Source of the DNA: Aplectana chamaeleonis
Lineage: Eukaryota > Nematoda > Chromadorea > Rhabditida > Cosmocercidae
DNA length: 64,000 nucleotides
Reading direction: 5' to 3'
Assembly: GCA_029168955.1 (NCBI GenBank)
Contig: JAPDOI010000428.1
Span: 124,001 to 188,000, forward strand
Part shown: in pieces, positions 21,446-32,613 of the stretch
Position numbering within the stretch: position 1 is the first letter of the stretch
Layout of the letters: every line of letters begins with the position of its first letter
The notes under the pieces: generated by a model
Database searches by the model: none
Seen by the model: the letters and a program-made list of their open reading frames with translations, nothing else
What the model was told of the DNA's origin: nothing
Translations under genes and position numbers: made by a program

Positions 21446-22243
21446 AAATAAGGGACCAACGATGGCACTGATCCGGCATTGAATAGGGAGTTCACCAATC
21501 TTGCAGTAAAAGGAGTGCCAAAATAGTTGGCTTTGGAAACAAGTTCACATTGGTTTTCCACAAAACTCGCCCGATACGCCCCGACTACTACAGAAACAGT
21601 ACTAGAGCACCAATATACACATAAATTACAGAAGCACTACTAAAGCAGCAAATCACTTGAAAATCAGCCGCTTCGGAATTTTCATTTTCTGGCACTAAAA
21701 AGTTATGAAAATCCTTCCGAAAAGCGAGCAAGCAATCGATTCTCTACACACTCGTTATAGCCCAGGATAAGCAATGAGTCATGAAGAGGAAAACAACCTG
21801 AAAATAGGAAAGCGGAAGAATTTCAGAAGGAAAATAGGAAGGATAAAAGTGTCGGCGCTCGCCGAAAAATTAACAGCTGATTGGGAGGGATTGATTGGTG
21901 CCACCATAGAAGACGGCCAACGTGTTTCAGCAATGATCTCTGTTTTGTTTTTTATCCCTCAACGCCCGTTTGCCTGGCGGAAGCCGTTACAAGACTATCC
22001 CTTGAAACACCTTTCAGTTTTAAAGATAGGCTGACGTCCTGCATCAAAATGGCTGTCAGTGCTATCAAACTTCCCTAACCCTCCGCATTAATTCAACTCG
22101 CACTTGCTCTCAGTATAGATGGTCAGAACTGTTTCTACTGTATCTTGCTAACCGCATCCAAAAACTCCTCGGGAGGAGTTTTTTCTTAACCGCCAGTTCC
22201 TCTCGCATTTCAGCACTATTTCCGTGCTCTTTGCGAAAGGATG
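21446..22243. other. No recognised gene
   Basis: The plus frame 21,774-22,034 (86 codons, Lys/Arg-rich start) has no recognised domain. A possible hairpin 'aaaactcctcgggaggagtttt' near 22,158 is the only structure noted. Confidence 0.35.
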
Positions 22244-22247
22244 TTAA

Positions 22248-22500
22248 AGGCAGTGGTCGCGCTCAATTATGCTCGTCTTCTTGTTTTCTCTAAACCCTTT
22301 TGTGGGTATAGAGTAGTAGAACTTATAAGAAAAAGTCGCGAAAAAAAACGCTGTTCTGGGCCAAATTTGAAGCCTGAACTTTCTTGTCTTTTGATGGTGG
22401 ACGAGCTTACCCCACATCATCGGCATCGATGATCTCTAGTATCAAGAACATCATCTGGCTGGAAATTGAATTTTAATCAATAAACCTTCGGATCGCTCTA
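22248..22500 (+). mobile_element. Truncated TTAA MITE (AGGCAGTGGTCGCG type)
   Basis: Starts TTAA-AGGCAGTGGTCGCG at 22,244 and aligns with the left third and part of the right side of the element at 28,382-29,101. Shared phrases include 'gcctgaactttc' and 'cttttgatggtggacgagc'. It lacks the 171-bp insertion present in that copy. The right terminus is missing; the RTE-like pseudogene starts just beyond. Confidence 0.7.
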
Positions 22501-22509
22501 CTAAACAAT

Positions 22510-24600
22510 CGCTCTACTCTCAGTGCCGTACAATTTCTTTACGAAGATTCTGCTGAACAGGATAGAGAAGGCTCTGGACGACTTCCAGCCTAGAGAACAG
22601 GCAGGCTTCCGTAAGCGTTACTGCTGTCTTGATCACATTCAGGCGCTATCGCAAGTCATTGAACGGACAAGGGAGTACTATCTACCTCTAGCGCTCGTCT
22701 TCGTGGACTATACCAAGGCATTCGATTCGGCTGAAGTCCCGGCTGTTCTTAACGCTCTCATCCACGCTGGTGTTGACGCCCAGTACATCAGAATATTGGA
22801 AGAGTGCAACAACGGAAGCAACACCATTATTCAACTATTCGAGAGGAAACTGAAGGTGTCGATTGGAAAGGGTGTCAGACAGGGAGATACCATTTCGCCG
22901 AAGCTGTTCACGACCGCGTTACAAGACGTGATGCGCCACATCGACTGGGACGGCAAAGGTATCCTCATAGACGGGTGCAGACTATCCAGCTTGCGCTTCG
23001 CTGACGACATTGTGCTGCTTGGTTCGTCTTCCGCAGAAGTCGAAGGAATGCTTAACGAACTGGACGCTGCAGGAAAAGCCACGCTGGTGTTGACGCCCAG
23101 TACATCAGAATATTGGAAGAGTGCAACAACGGAAGCAACACCATTATTCAACTATTCGAGAGGAAACTTAAGGTGTCGATTGGAAAGGGTGTCAGACAGG
23201 TAGATACCATCTCGCCGAAGCTGTTCACGACCGCGTTACAAGACGTGATGCGCCACATCGACTGGGACAGCAAAGGTATCCTCATAGACGGGTGCAGACT
23301 ATCCAACTTGCGCTTCGCTGACGACATTGTGTTGCTTGGTTCGTCTTCCGCAGAAGTCGAAGGAATGCTTAACGACCTGGACGCTGCAGGAAAAGCCACG
23401 CTGGTGTTGACGCCCAGTACATCAGAATATTGGAAGAGTGCAACAACGGAAGCAACACCATTATTCAACTATTCGAGAGAAAACTTAAGGTGTCGATTGG
23501 AAAGGGTGTCAGACAGATAGATACCATCTCGCCGAAGCTGTTCACGACCGCGTTACAAGACGTGATGCGCCACATCGACTGGGACGGCAAAGGTATCCTC
23601 ATAGGCGGGTGCAGACTATCCAGCTTGCGCTTCGCTGACGACATTGTGCTGCTGGTTCGTCTTCCGCAGAAGTCGAAGGAATGCTTAACGAACTGGACGC
23701 TGCAGGAAAAGCCACGCTGGTGTTGACGCCCAGTACATCAGAATATTGGAAGAGTGCAACAACGGAAGCAACACCATTATTCAACTATTCGAGAGGAAAC
23801 TTAAGGTGTCGATTGGAAAGGGTGTCAGACAGGTAGATACCATCTCGCCGAAGCTGTTCACGACCGCGTTACAAGACGTGATGCGCCACATCGACTGGGA
23901 CAGCAAAGGTATCCTCATAGACGGGTGCAGACTATCCAACTTGCGCTTCGCTGACGACATTGTGCTGCTTGGTTCGTCTTCCGCAGAAGTCGAAGGAATG
24001 CTTAACGAACTGGACGCTGCAGGAAAAGCCACGCTGGTGTTGACGCCCAGTACATCAGAATATTGGAAGAGTGCAACAACGGAAGCAACACCATTATTCA
24101 ACTATTCGAGAGGAAACTTAAGGTGTCGATTGAAAAGGGTGTCAGACAGGTAGATACCATCTCGCCGAAGCTGTTCACGACCGCGTTACAAGACGTGATG
24201 CGCCACATCGACTGGGACAGCAAAGGTATCCTCATAGACGGGTGCAGACTATCCAACTTGCGCTTCGCTGACGACATTGTGCTGCATGGTTCGTCTTCCG
24301 CAGAAGTCGAAGGAATGCTTAACGAACTGGACGCTCTTTGAAAACAGTCGCAGTTAATGAACCCTCTTCTGTTCATGGCCCAGTCCAAACACCGATGGGC
24401 AGGACACGTGTTGCGCCGCATGGATGACCGATGGAGCCTCCGTACAACAGTCTGGTTACCACGTGATTGCCGCCGGCCTCTAGGCCGTCCTCCCACAAAG
24501 TGGAACTCTGTATGTTCAGGCAGAGTCGAGACGTTCTGCACCGAGCGAGGGCTTCCTGAAAATCACCATCACTGGAGGTCCCTAAAATTTGCGTAAAATC
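22510..24600 (+). pseudogene. RTE-like non-LTR reverse transcriptase remnant
   Basis: The frame from 22,523 encodes an RT with EQAGFRKRYCCLDHI, FVDYTKAFDSA (first catalytic Asp), GVRQGDTISPKLFT and RFADDIVLL (catalytic Asp pair). This motif set and wording are those of RTE-clade elements. From 22,763 the sequence becomes a tandem series of a 317-bp core segment. After the last copy, a frame from 24,357 gives HRWAGHVLRRMDDRW and a GRPPTKW motif, the usual RTE C-terminal end. The segment between the FADD core and this tail is missing. The 5' part (endonuclease) is absent. Confidence 0.9.
22763..24336 (+). repeat. Five tandem copies of a 317-bp RT-core segment
   Basis: Copies start at CACGCTGGTGTTGACGCC at 22,763, 23,080, 23,397, 23,713 and 24,030, so the period is 317, 317, 316 and 317 bp. 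Each holds the coding for motif B (RQGDT region) through the FADD box. 317 is not a multiple of three, so each copy moves into a new frame. Copies 1 and 3 share a DGK/LSSLRF pair and copies 2, 4 and 5 a DSK/LSNLRF pair. The motif-B Gly is changed in copies 2-5 (RQVDT or RQIDT). Copy 3 has a 1-bp deletion near 23,654. Confidence 0.95.
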
Positions 24601-24780
24601 GGATAAAATTGGATCAAAACCGGATAAAACCAGATGAAACCGGATAAAATCGGATGAAATTGGTTCATTTTCGGTTGAATGTAGTAAACCGGTCCATTTT
24701 TATATCAACTATTTGACTCACTTTTGTTTCCTCACTCGTGTAATTTATGTATATGTCCATTTCTCGTAGCTACTATTCTA
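24601..24780. repeat. Short GGATAAAA(C/T)CGGAT-type repeat
   Basis: Irregular direct copies of 'aaaatcggataaaattggat' and 'aaccggataaaac' follow the RTE tail, and may be the A/T-rich 3' tail repeat of that element or part of the ATCCGA family. Confidence 0.5.
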
Positions 24781-24781
24781 C

Positions 24782-24955
<174 letters not shown>

Positions 24956-24959
24956 GCCT

Positions 24960-25165
24960 GAGATTTGTCCCGATAATATCCGCAATTTATCCGAAATTAT
25001 CCGACGGATATCCGTATCCGAATCATTGAAAAAATGGCATTATCTGAATCAATACAATATCCGAAAATTTGAAAAAACACATTATCTGAATCGAACCAAT
25101 ATCCGGTAAATTTAAATTGACATTATCCGAATCGATCCATTATCCGAGGAATTACCTTCGGATAA
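24960..25165. repeat. ATCCGA-rich degenerate repeat, copy 3
   Basis: Alternating 'attatccga', 'tatccgaatcatt' and 'ccgaaaatttg' words in loose ~45-bp spacing. Same word family as 1-235, 2,481-2,850 and 51,640-51,960. Confidence 0.65.
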
Positions 25166-25180
25166 CAAGTATACTGGGTA

Positions 25181-27704
25181 CACGTCCCGGCTTGGCGATT
25201 CTGAATATGCACCCCCCTTAGCTCGGTAATTTTTAGGCACCCCCTATGGGAAATTGAAATCGGCTGTTTTCCGAATAACTGGACAGCCATGATCTTGACT
25301 CCCTGATTTTGATAAACAAGAATATAAAAAAGCACCGAATAGAGAAAATTCCGAAAATGGCAACAAAAAAGGTAGTGTAATTTCTTAACTTCAAAACAAC
25401 CCCATGAGCAAAATTTGTTAGTAAGACGGTAAGTTATGACAAAAGATAAAACATTTTTCAATACAAAACAATTGAACAATTACCAACAACAGAACTACTG
25501 CTATTGCGATAATTAATGTTTCCTGTCGAATGTTTTCATAAACCTATGAAGGATTAGTTAATCTGTGTTCGATTGTTCTGATGTGGAAATCAGAACTATT
25601 TTGTGTTGTTGAACCATGTTAGGATTCATGTGATGCGTAGGGGATAGAAAACCCGAGTTTCACCCTCCTAGAATGCCGCAATCCCTTACGAAATCGGCTT
25701 GCCGTGCGATACAGTGTTTGTACGCAGCTACACAGCGCACACGGGGATGAACGAGCACACAATATTAATAAAAAATGTATTTTATTACAGAACGGGGAGG
25801 AGAAAAAGATTGAAACTGAAGGAAATGGAAGATGGTAATGGTAGTCTATTCTGGATGTACCCATTCTAGAAATTTAATGTAAATAAACAAAGTTAGAGCG
25901 GGTGTAAATATTTAGCCGTGATAAGGTTCATTCAAACGAACCTAGTTGATCAAAACTAGCATTAAACTGAGAGCGAAGGATTTTGTGAAAAACAGGAGAA
26001 TCTGCCAACATTTTAGCATCAATGTGATCTGTTTTTATGTGATTTAAAGGCAGTGTTCACGATGATCGTCCTTGTTGACTTTCTACAGTAAAATGATAGG
26101 GGAGAAGGATCCTGGGCTCCCAGTGCCAAAGGAACGGTAGAAAACGAGCCAGGAGTGGCAAAATAACGGCTGCAAACAAGCGTTTTGGTGCCCCAGACAC
26201 GCCCCGGGCCCCAGATCCGCCCCTCGAAAGGAACAAATGAAAACTTGGATGATGAGGGATGATCAAGTGAAGAAAGTGCTGATAAGTGAGCTGTTTGCTT
26301 CATTGCACTGATAGGTATCATCCTTCTAGCGGTCAATTCCTCCACGCTCAAAAATCAACGTAAACAAGAGAGGGCCTATTTTGGCTCGAAAACTCGCCTT
26401 TCGCGTCCTTTTTATGCATGCCTTGCTATAAAGGACACCAGACCTTTCGTATACCGTGGAGATATCGGAAGCGAAATTTATCGTGAACACTGCCTTTAAG
26501 GACTTTAAATCTCGTCCCGGTTTTACCCCGAAAACCGGGACAAAACCGGGACGAGTTTTAAGGTCCTTGAATTACATTGAATATCAAACATTCTGCTATT
26601 AAAATGTTTGCCAGATTCTCCTCTTTCTTGCAATGCTCTTAGTTCTCATATTTATTGGTGTTTTAAATCAACTAGGTTCATTTGAATGAACCTTATCACG
26701 TCCAAAAAGTTCACTCCGCTCCAACTTAGTTTGTTTACATTAAATTTCTATAGAGGATACATTGAAAGAATCCTATTTCTGCCTCCTTCCATTTACTCCA
26801 GTTTCAATTATTTTCTCCGCCCCGTTCTGTAATAAAATACATTTTTCAAATAACATTGTGTGCGCGTCCACTCCAGTGCGCGTTAGGTAGCTGCGGAACA
26901 CCATATCGCACGGCTAGCCTAGTCTAAGAGAGTTTGCGGCATTCAAGGTGGATAAAACTCGGGTTTTTATGTACAGGGTACTTCTCAATGAGAAGGACAC
27001 GGCCATTTGCTTCTTTCATAGAAACTTGCAGTCTTCAATTTTTACAGTTGGCTCTCTTCATAAGTCACATTCTCATGGATAAAAATCTATTGACTAGTTG
27101 TGATACTGACTGTGCTATCTGTACTTTTAAACTGTCGAAATAAGAGTCCGGGCAGAGTAAGCAGCGGAGCGGTCGGTCATGGCAAAATATAACAGCGATA
27201 AGAAGATTTTGACTTGATAAGCCCGATAAGCCTTGCTTCGACAGACTCAAAATGAGCGACCTAGGCTATACATCAGTTCGCTAATCTTTTTTTTTTTGAA
27301 CTTGAATGATAGTTTTCCTGGGCGCTGTCTTTGTATTACATCTTTGCTTCGAATCGGTAGCCACCCGCGTAATCAATGAACGTTGCACCAAAGAAACATG
27401 ACACCACATCAATCCTTACTTGCTACAAGATAACGGAGTAGTGTTTACTCCTTTATCGAAACAAACTTCGACAGCAACTATGAATTATTGCATCTCTATC
27501 GATAATTTGATTTTTTTTAGTGTTCGACCCAAAAAGCGGGGAAGAAGATATGACAAATCGGAAGAATAGTGCGTATTATTTTTTTTCCTGAAATTCGACA
27601 GAACATGCACTTCGTTCTTTTTTTTGGTGTTTGGTTTAGGCACCCCCCTTTGCCCTCTCTGCAACGTCTAATATGCACCCCCCTAAGGTTAACCGGGACG
27701 CGTG
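25181..27704. mobile_element. Long palindromic composite element, copy 1
   Basis: Outer ends are CACGTCCCGG (25,181) and CCGGGACGCGTG (27,693-27,704), each beside CACCCCCC-rich words. Inside is a large palindrome: 25,671-26,043 is inverted at 26,500-26,942. It includes 'gaatgccgca', 'gtacgcagctac', 'tgtattttattacagaacgg' and 'ttcattcaaacgaacctag'. The centre is 'cggttttaccccgaaaaccg'. The whole aligns with 38,914-42,702. A TTAA MITE sits near the centre. No transposase frame is visible, so this is a non-autonomous long-inverted-repeat element. Confidence 0.8.
26048..26495. mobile_element. TTAA MITE (AGGCAGTGTTCACGAT type) with proven insertion site
   Basis: AGGCAGTGTTCACGAT at 26,048 is inverted at the right end (ending 26,495). 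TTAA flanks both ends (26,044-26,047 and 26,496-26,499). The second copy of the host palindrome reads GAT-TTAA-GGAC at the matching place (about 41,143-41,153) with a single TTAA and no insert. Filled and empty sites therefore show duplication of TTAA on insertion. The interior is non-coding. Confidence 0.92.
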
Positions 27705-28377
27705 CCCAGCCCTGATCCCGCTCCGCCCCCTGTTGACAAGCTTGTGGCGCCTCGGACGGTTCGATGGCAAATTGCTGAACAACCCCTCTACCTCCAGCTT
27801 AATCGATTCGCGCAGATTTTGCCAATAGCGCGCGCTTGTGGAAACTAGCTGGTCCCCTTACCTCGTCCACGCCCTGAACTTCAGAAAACGCTAATTTAGC
27901 TTATACTGAGCGCTGTTTCTTCGCTATTCGATAGCTCACGACCGTCCAGCTCCACTTTGAGTCGAACTCGAATATGATTTCATCTAAAACACTGCTTTTG
28001 ACTGTGATTTGGCGCGTTTTGCTTTCTAAAACAAATCCTGTCTGTGGCAGGAGGCCGTCGTAAAGCACCTTCTGATGCTTCTGAGAATCTAAAGCCTATA
28101 ACGACTTCGAGCGCCACCCGTACGCAACTAGAAAGACCAGCAACAGATCATAGAACTTCCTCCATCAAAGCGGTATCTTCCACGAACAGGCTATTCTCAC
28201 CGCAGTTGCGAGTTCTAATATTTAGGATGTCAAATCTGGGTACTAGGGATGCTTCATCAGAAAACACAATTGCAAGTGCAAAAGCAGCTCATTGTTCCAC
28301 TTCCAGGATCCAGACTTTGGTGACCCTAATCGGTCCTACATGTGGTCTCTTGTACGAGGCGGAAGCCAAGTTGTGAC
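27705..28377. other. No recognised gene
   Basis: A 110-codon plus frame (28,044-28,376) is Ser/Thr/Ala-rich with no domain I recognise. It ends one base before the TTAA of the next element. Confidence 0.3.
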
Positions 28378-28381
28378 TTAA

Positions 28382-29101
28382 AGGCAGTGGTCGCGATAAA
28401 ATACGCTTGACTTCTTTTCCTCTCTTAACCCTTCTCTGGGTTCAAAGTAGTAGGACCTACAAGAAGAAGTCGCGAAAGAACCGCTGTTACGGGACAAGTT
28501 TCAGGTCTGAACTTTCGAGTGGTCGTCTCGTGGCGCCAAACAGTGAGGGGGGGGGGGGCGTGCAGATCAATGGAAACGGCTGTCAACGCTAATCGTCGAG
28601 GTCACTTCGGTTATCAATAGTGCTGATTAGCCCTTCCCACTGATCCGCCCGCCCTCCTCACTGTTTAGCGCCACGAGACGACCACCCGAACTTTCGTGTC
28701 TTTTGATGGTGGACGAGCCCACTCCACATCATCGGCATCTACGATCTCTAATATCAAGAACATCGGTTGGTTTGGAATTGAATTCCGATCAATGAACATT
28801 ACTCATCTGGTCAGAAACATTGACTAAAGTGCTTGCTTTCATTGTTCTTAAACTGTCTTCATTGGGTAAATTTGCATTTATTTCTTCCTCTGAATTTCAA
28901 TGATTTTTGGCTGCTCGGCATTGGGCTGCGATCTTTTTGAGCGGCGCTGTGCACGTGTGCACAAACTGGCATCTCTGAGCCTTAGAAACTCTAATTCTAG
29001 CCCGCTTTTCAACGCGCTACCTTCATAATTTTTCAGCTATTTTCGACCTAAGCCAATTTTTGTAGTTTTTCCGACAACGTTTCCCATCGTGACCACTGCC
29101 T
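28382..29101. mobile_element. TTAA MITE (AGGCAGTGGTCGCG type), 720 bp
   Basis: AGGCAGTGGTCGCGAT at 28,382 is inverted as ATCGTGACCACTGCCT ending 29,101. The left flank is TTAA (28,378-28,381) and the right flank is CTAA, one change from TTAA. Related to the fragment at 22,248. It contains a younger 171-bp insertion at 28,517. Confidence 0.85.
28517..28687. mobile_element. Nested 171-bp MITE with 8-bp target duplication
   Basis: The ends GAGTGGTCGTCTCGTGGCGC and its inverted partner (GCGCCACGAGACGACCACCC, with one mismatch) enclose a G-run and a C-rich right side. GAACTTTC is duplicated on both sides (28,509-28,516 and 28,688-28,695). The related MITE copy near 22,375 has GAACTTTC once with no insert. 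An 8-bp duplication fits the hAT or Merlin groups, and I cannot choose between them. Confidence 0.88.
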
Positions 29102-29105
29102 CTAA

Positions 29106-30116
29106 AGACAGGCGTTCCTCCGGTTCATACCTTCATTGAATGGTTCGTTTTTCGCCTGGGAGATGCGGCAACGGAAAGCTTTGAACCCATCACGGCCACT
29201 CCAAACCATACAAATACAGGTTGGGGCGAAGAAATACCACAAAATAGAAGAAGTATGGTGGCTCTCTTGTTACACATCACTTCGAAATGCGTTTTTCTAT
29301 GAACACCCATAGCTTTTTATTCGATGAACGAAATTTTCTAAAATCTGTTTCCCAGAATTTTATGCAGCCCGAAACATTGGTCATGCTCTCATCTCGCAAT
29401 TCTTGGGACCTGATAAACTAGCTGCAAAAATCAGGGTGCATCTATTGTTTTCGAATCAAAATCTATTGTTTTGCACCGAACTCTAGCACCGCTGAAAGAA
29501 ATACAAAAATAGAAACTTAGAAAATAAAAGCTTCTCCCTCTCGAAGAAAAAACTTAAAAGAACCTCTCACGACGCCTTGCAAGCAGCAAGCATATGTCTA
29601 GCGCTACTCTTCTTCTCGGGACAGGTTCTTCGTCACTTCATGAATACAAATAAATATTATAACGCACGAGTTTTTGTCATGTTATACTTCCCTTGTCAGT
29701 GTGCTCAAACAGCCATTGAGTGCGTGCGCCCCCACCTCATAGAGATTCGAAAAAATGTTCTGTTCGGCAATTTTCGACTCAGCTGGGACCAAACTTAGAT
29801 TGATTGATCGGTGCCTTCTTAGTGGTCCTCTTCCGCCCTTTCAAATGAAACTCAATAAAAGCCACGTGAATAACTCTGATTTTTGAGAACCAAAAATTTA
29901 AAAAAACCGAAAGGTCGAATTCTCGAACAAAATCGTATAGCCAAATGACTTTCCGGTCCGACACCCCTTTCGGTACCTGAAAAAATATTCGGAGGAGGGC
30001 ATTTTTCAGATTTTCGATGTTTTTGGATTCCTCGCGACGATTGGAAGCAATAATGATTATGCAGCCGGGGCAAACATCCTACTTCCTTGAAGCTGGCTCT
30101 ACTGCAGACGCCATGC
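29106..30116. other. No recognised gene
   Basis: AT-rich. Frames of 60-93 codons on both strands lack domains. Confidence 0.4.
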
Positions 30117-30120
30117 TTAA

Positions 30121-30604
30121 AGGCACAAGACACCCAGAAAATTAATTTTCAGATTTTAAGCTTATCTTAGAGAGAGTCACACGCTGATCGCAGAGGTATC
30201 TCTGTAATCGTCCTAGACCCCCTTTCAACAGAGTTATTGCTCTTCAGAAATGCCTAGATTTTGGGGGTAAAAAATTGGTGGACGAGTTGTCTCAGGCCTG
30301 TATTTCTCTTCCTTCGCAATCGTTGCACGAGAGCGAGCCAGGATAAGGAGACAGCCCGACAATGGACTGAAGAACGACGGCTTGTTGGATTTCATTAACC
30401 AATTGAGCTGCTATCGAGTTCGAAAACCTGTAAGGGGATCGGGCCTGTGGTGGTGAGCGAAGGGGGTCGGGCCTGTGGTGGTCGCTTATATCTCGCTTAT
30501 TTGGAGGAATTGAGATCTCGCATTTGGCACATGTTATACAGGAGGGGTCTTCTACACAATTACATGAAAATCTCAAAATTCATCTCTGAGTGTGTAATGT
30601 GCCT
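30121..30604. mobile_element. TTAA MITE (AGGCACAAG type)
   Basis: Flanked by TTAA at 30,117-30,120 and 30,605-30,608. The terminal repeat is short (AGGCAC at the left, GTGCCT at the right, weak beyond). The interior contains 'gtggacgagttgtctcaggc' and 'ctcgcttatttgg', shared with 18,510-18,986. Its right TTAA is also the left TTAA of the next element. Confidence 0.75.
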
Positions 30605-30608
30605 TTAA

Positions 30609-31094
30609 AGGCAGTGTCCACGATAAAAACCACGTCTGATTTTTTGGTGGAGATCGGCAGCTGCGGGGACTAGCGGAACCCTCACGTTGAAAAAAACTGA
30701 GAAAAGTGAGCTCGGAACGGTCCCTTACGACCCAAAAATTGGACACCAATCAGCTCGTCACCCCCAGATGCACTTTCCACGCCCACCGACGTGAACAAAT
30801 GAATGCTCGAGATTGTGAGATGAGCGATGGTTTCCGATCAATAGCCCCGTTCTTCCCTTCATTCTCAACTTCTCTCTCTACTCAGGCCAGCTCGCGTACA
30901 TCGGCTGCAAAAGACGGAAGTTACAAGCCTCGGACAACTCGTCCGCCATGTTTCCTTAGCTCAATATTTGTGAGACCATAACTCCGTTCCCTGAAGGTCT
31001 TGTGCGATTTCAGAGATATCATTGGAATCAGCATGGGGCCGTTTTCAAGATAAGCGGAAAAACAGAAAAACGATTTCTATCGTGAACACTGCCT
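30609..31094. mobile_element. TTAA MITE (AGGCAGTGTCCACGAT type)
   Basis: AGGCAGTGTCCACGAT at 30,609 is inverted at the right end (ATCGTGAACACTGCCT ending 31,094, one mismatch). The left flank is TTAA shared with the preceding element; the right flank is TTGA. The interior ('gatgagcgatggtttccgat', 'cctcggacaactcgtccgcc') matches the copies at 38,335 and 46,112 in reverse. Confidence 0.85.
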
Positions 31095-32613
31095 TTGAAC
31101 GCGTGCAGTTGCGTTGCGGTGACCTCCTACCAATGTACGGGATAGCCATGTGGGGTGCGGCGTGCACATCCGATTTGTACAAAGCGCGTCATGACTGCTA
31201 GCGTTCAATCGTGATAAGCACAGTTCAAGTACTTCATACTGTTTGCGAAGATAGAGGAGTACGAGGCGGGTTGAGGAACAGGCCGGCCAATGAGCAGAGA
31301 TCACTAAACTTTTCGAGACTATGCCAAATGACTACCGAAAAAGTGTTGAGAGGAGCCGACCCCTCTCCGTACACCTATATTTCGAGTAACCAGAAAAGGG
31401 ATAGCTGCGGACCTCAGCCGACTGCGCCGCGTCTTATGCACCCATGAGAAATGGTGTGATCGATCGGCGCACGCTACAGGCGCGCGGCCTGCTGAGTGGT
31501 CCGCAGCTACCCCTTACGCGGATACACCCATCATACCTCCATCCGTACCTGAGCATATTCCGGCACGACGCATCCAAAACCATCAACACAAAATTTATTC
31601 ACAAGATTAGACTCTCATTGTATAACTCTACGTTGCATTGCTGCAGAAAAATGCTAATTCTGTTGAGATTAATAAGAAAAAGTCTTAAATCTGTAGACTT
31701 GAAGGTGCTACATATCTTAGCGGGGGGAGGCCACTATGGCGCGATGCACATGACCACGCCCATTTGACCGTGCCGCACTGAATCTGAGCATCTACTAGAG
31801 GTTTCCCGACCCTGACAAAATCAGAAGAGTCGTTGCGGCACCAAAAAATGGGCGTGGCCAAGTGCTATACCACAATGCTCCCCACGCTGCGATAGCACAG
31901 ACCTGAAAAGAAATCATCGCAATTTCCGCCCTGTATGATAACCAGAAAGCACTAAAGAGGGCAGGCCGCCCTGAAAAACCGGTCCAAATAATATCTTTGT
32001 AGCCTTTTAGAATCCTCGTCTATTTGGATACCTTTTCGTGTACAACTATTATTATCTGGTTGAGACATATACCACCCTTCTGCCTTGAAAACATCACAAT
32101 CGAAGGCAGACTTTGAAAGTTGTTGATATTGAAAACTAATATCAGGTAGCCCTATTATTGAAAGATCAGATAAGTTTATTATTCGGCATCAAGAAATTCA
32201 GACTGATAAAGATATTAGCCACAGACCCAACCGTGGAGTTGTGACAAGCTTATCACCAAATTCCAACCTAAGGATTAGAATAATCGCAATACGTATAGTA
32301 ACTCAAAAATAATGATTCAAAAACAAGCTCACCTAGAACGTCGGCAGCGAGCCCACCGAACGCCTTCATTCCTGTATCTAGCAATATGATTTTTTATATA
32401 CAAAAAGCGAACCTAATACAAAGAGGAACGAGAAAATATCACAATCGATAGGGAAAACGCAACTAGGATAAAGACAAATCGATTAGCACAAAAGCGTGCT
32501 GCAGTGCGATCTACGACGCGGCAGAATTTCGTCAACACGTACCTGTGAACCTCGTCCACCGTGGCGGGGTCTCCGGAAAAGAGGTGGAGTCTCCGACTTC
32601 TTAAAGTGCTCAA
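31095..32613. other. No recognised gene
   Basis: Several 70-107 codon plus frames (31,211-31,767) lack recognisable domains. 31,740-31,860 has a weak inverted pair ('ggcgcgatgcacatgaccac' and 'tgggcgtggcc'). A lone 'acgctgcctttaatgg' at 32,724 resembles a MITE right end. Confidence 0.35.
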
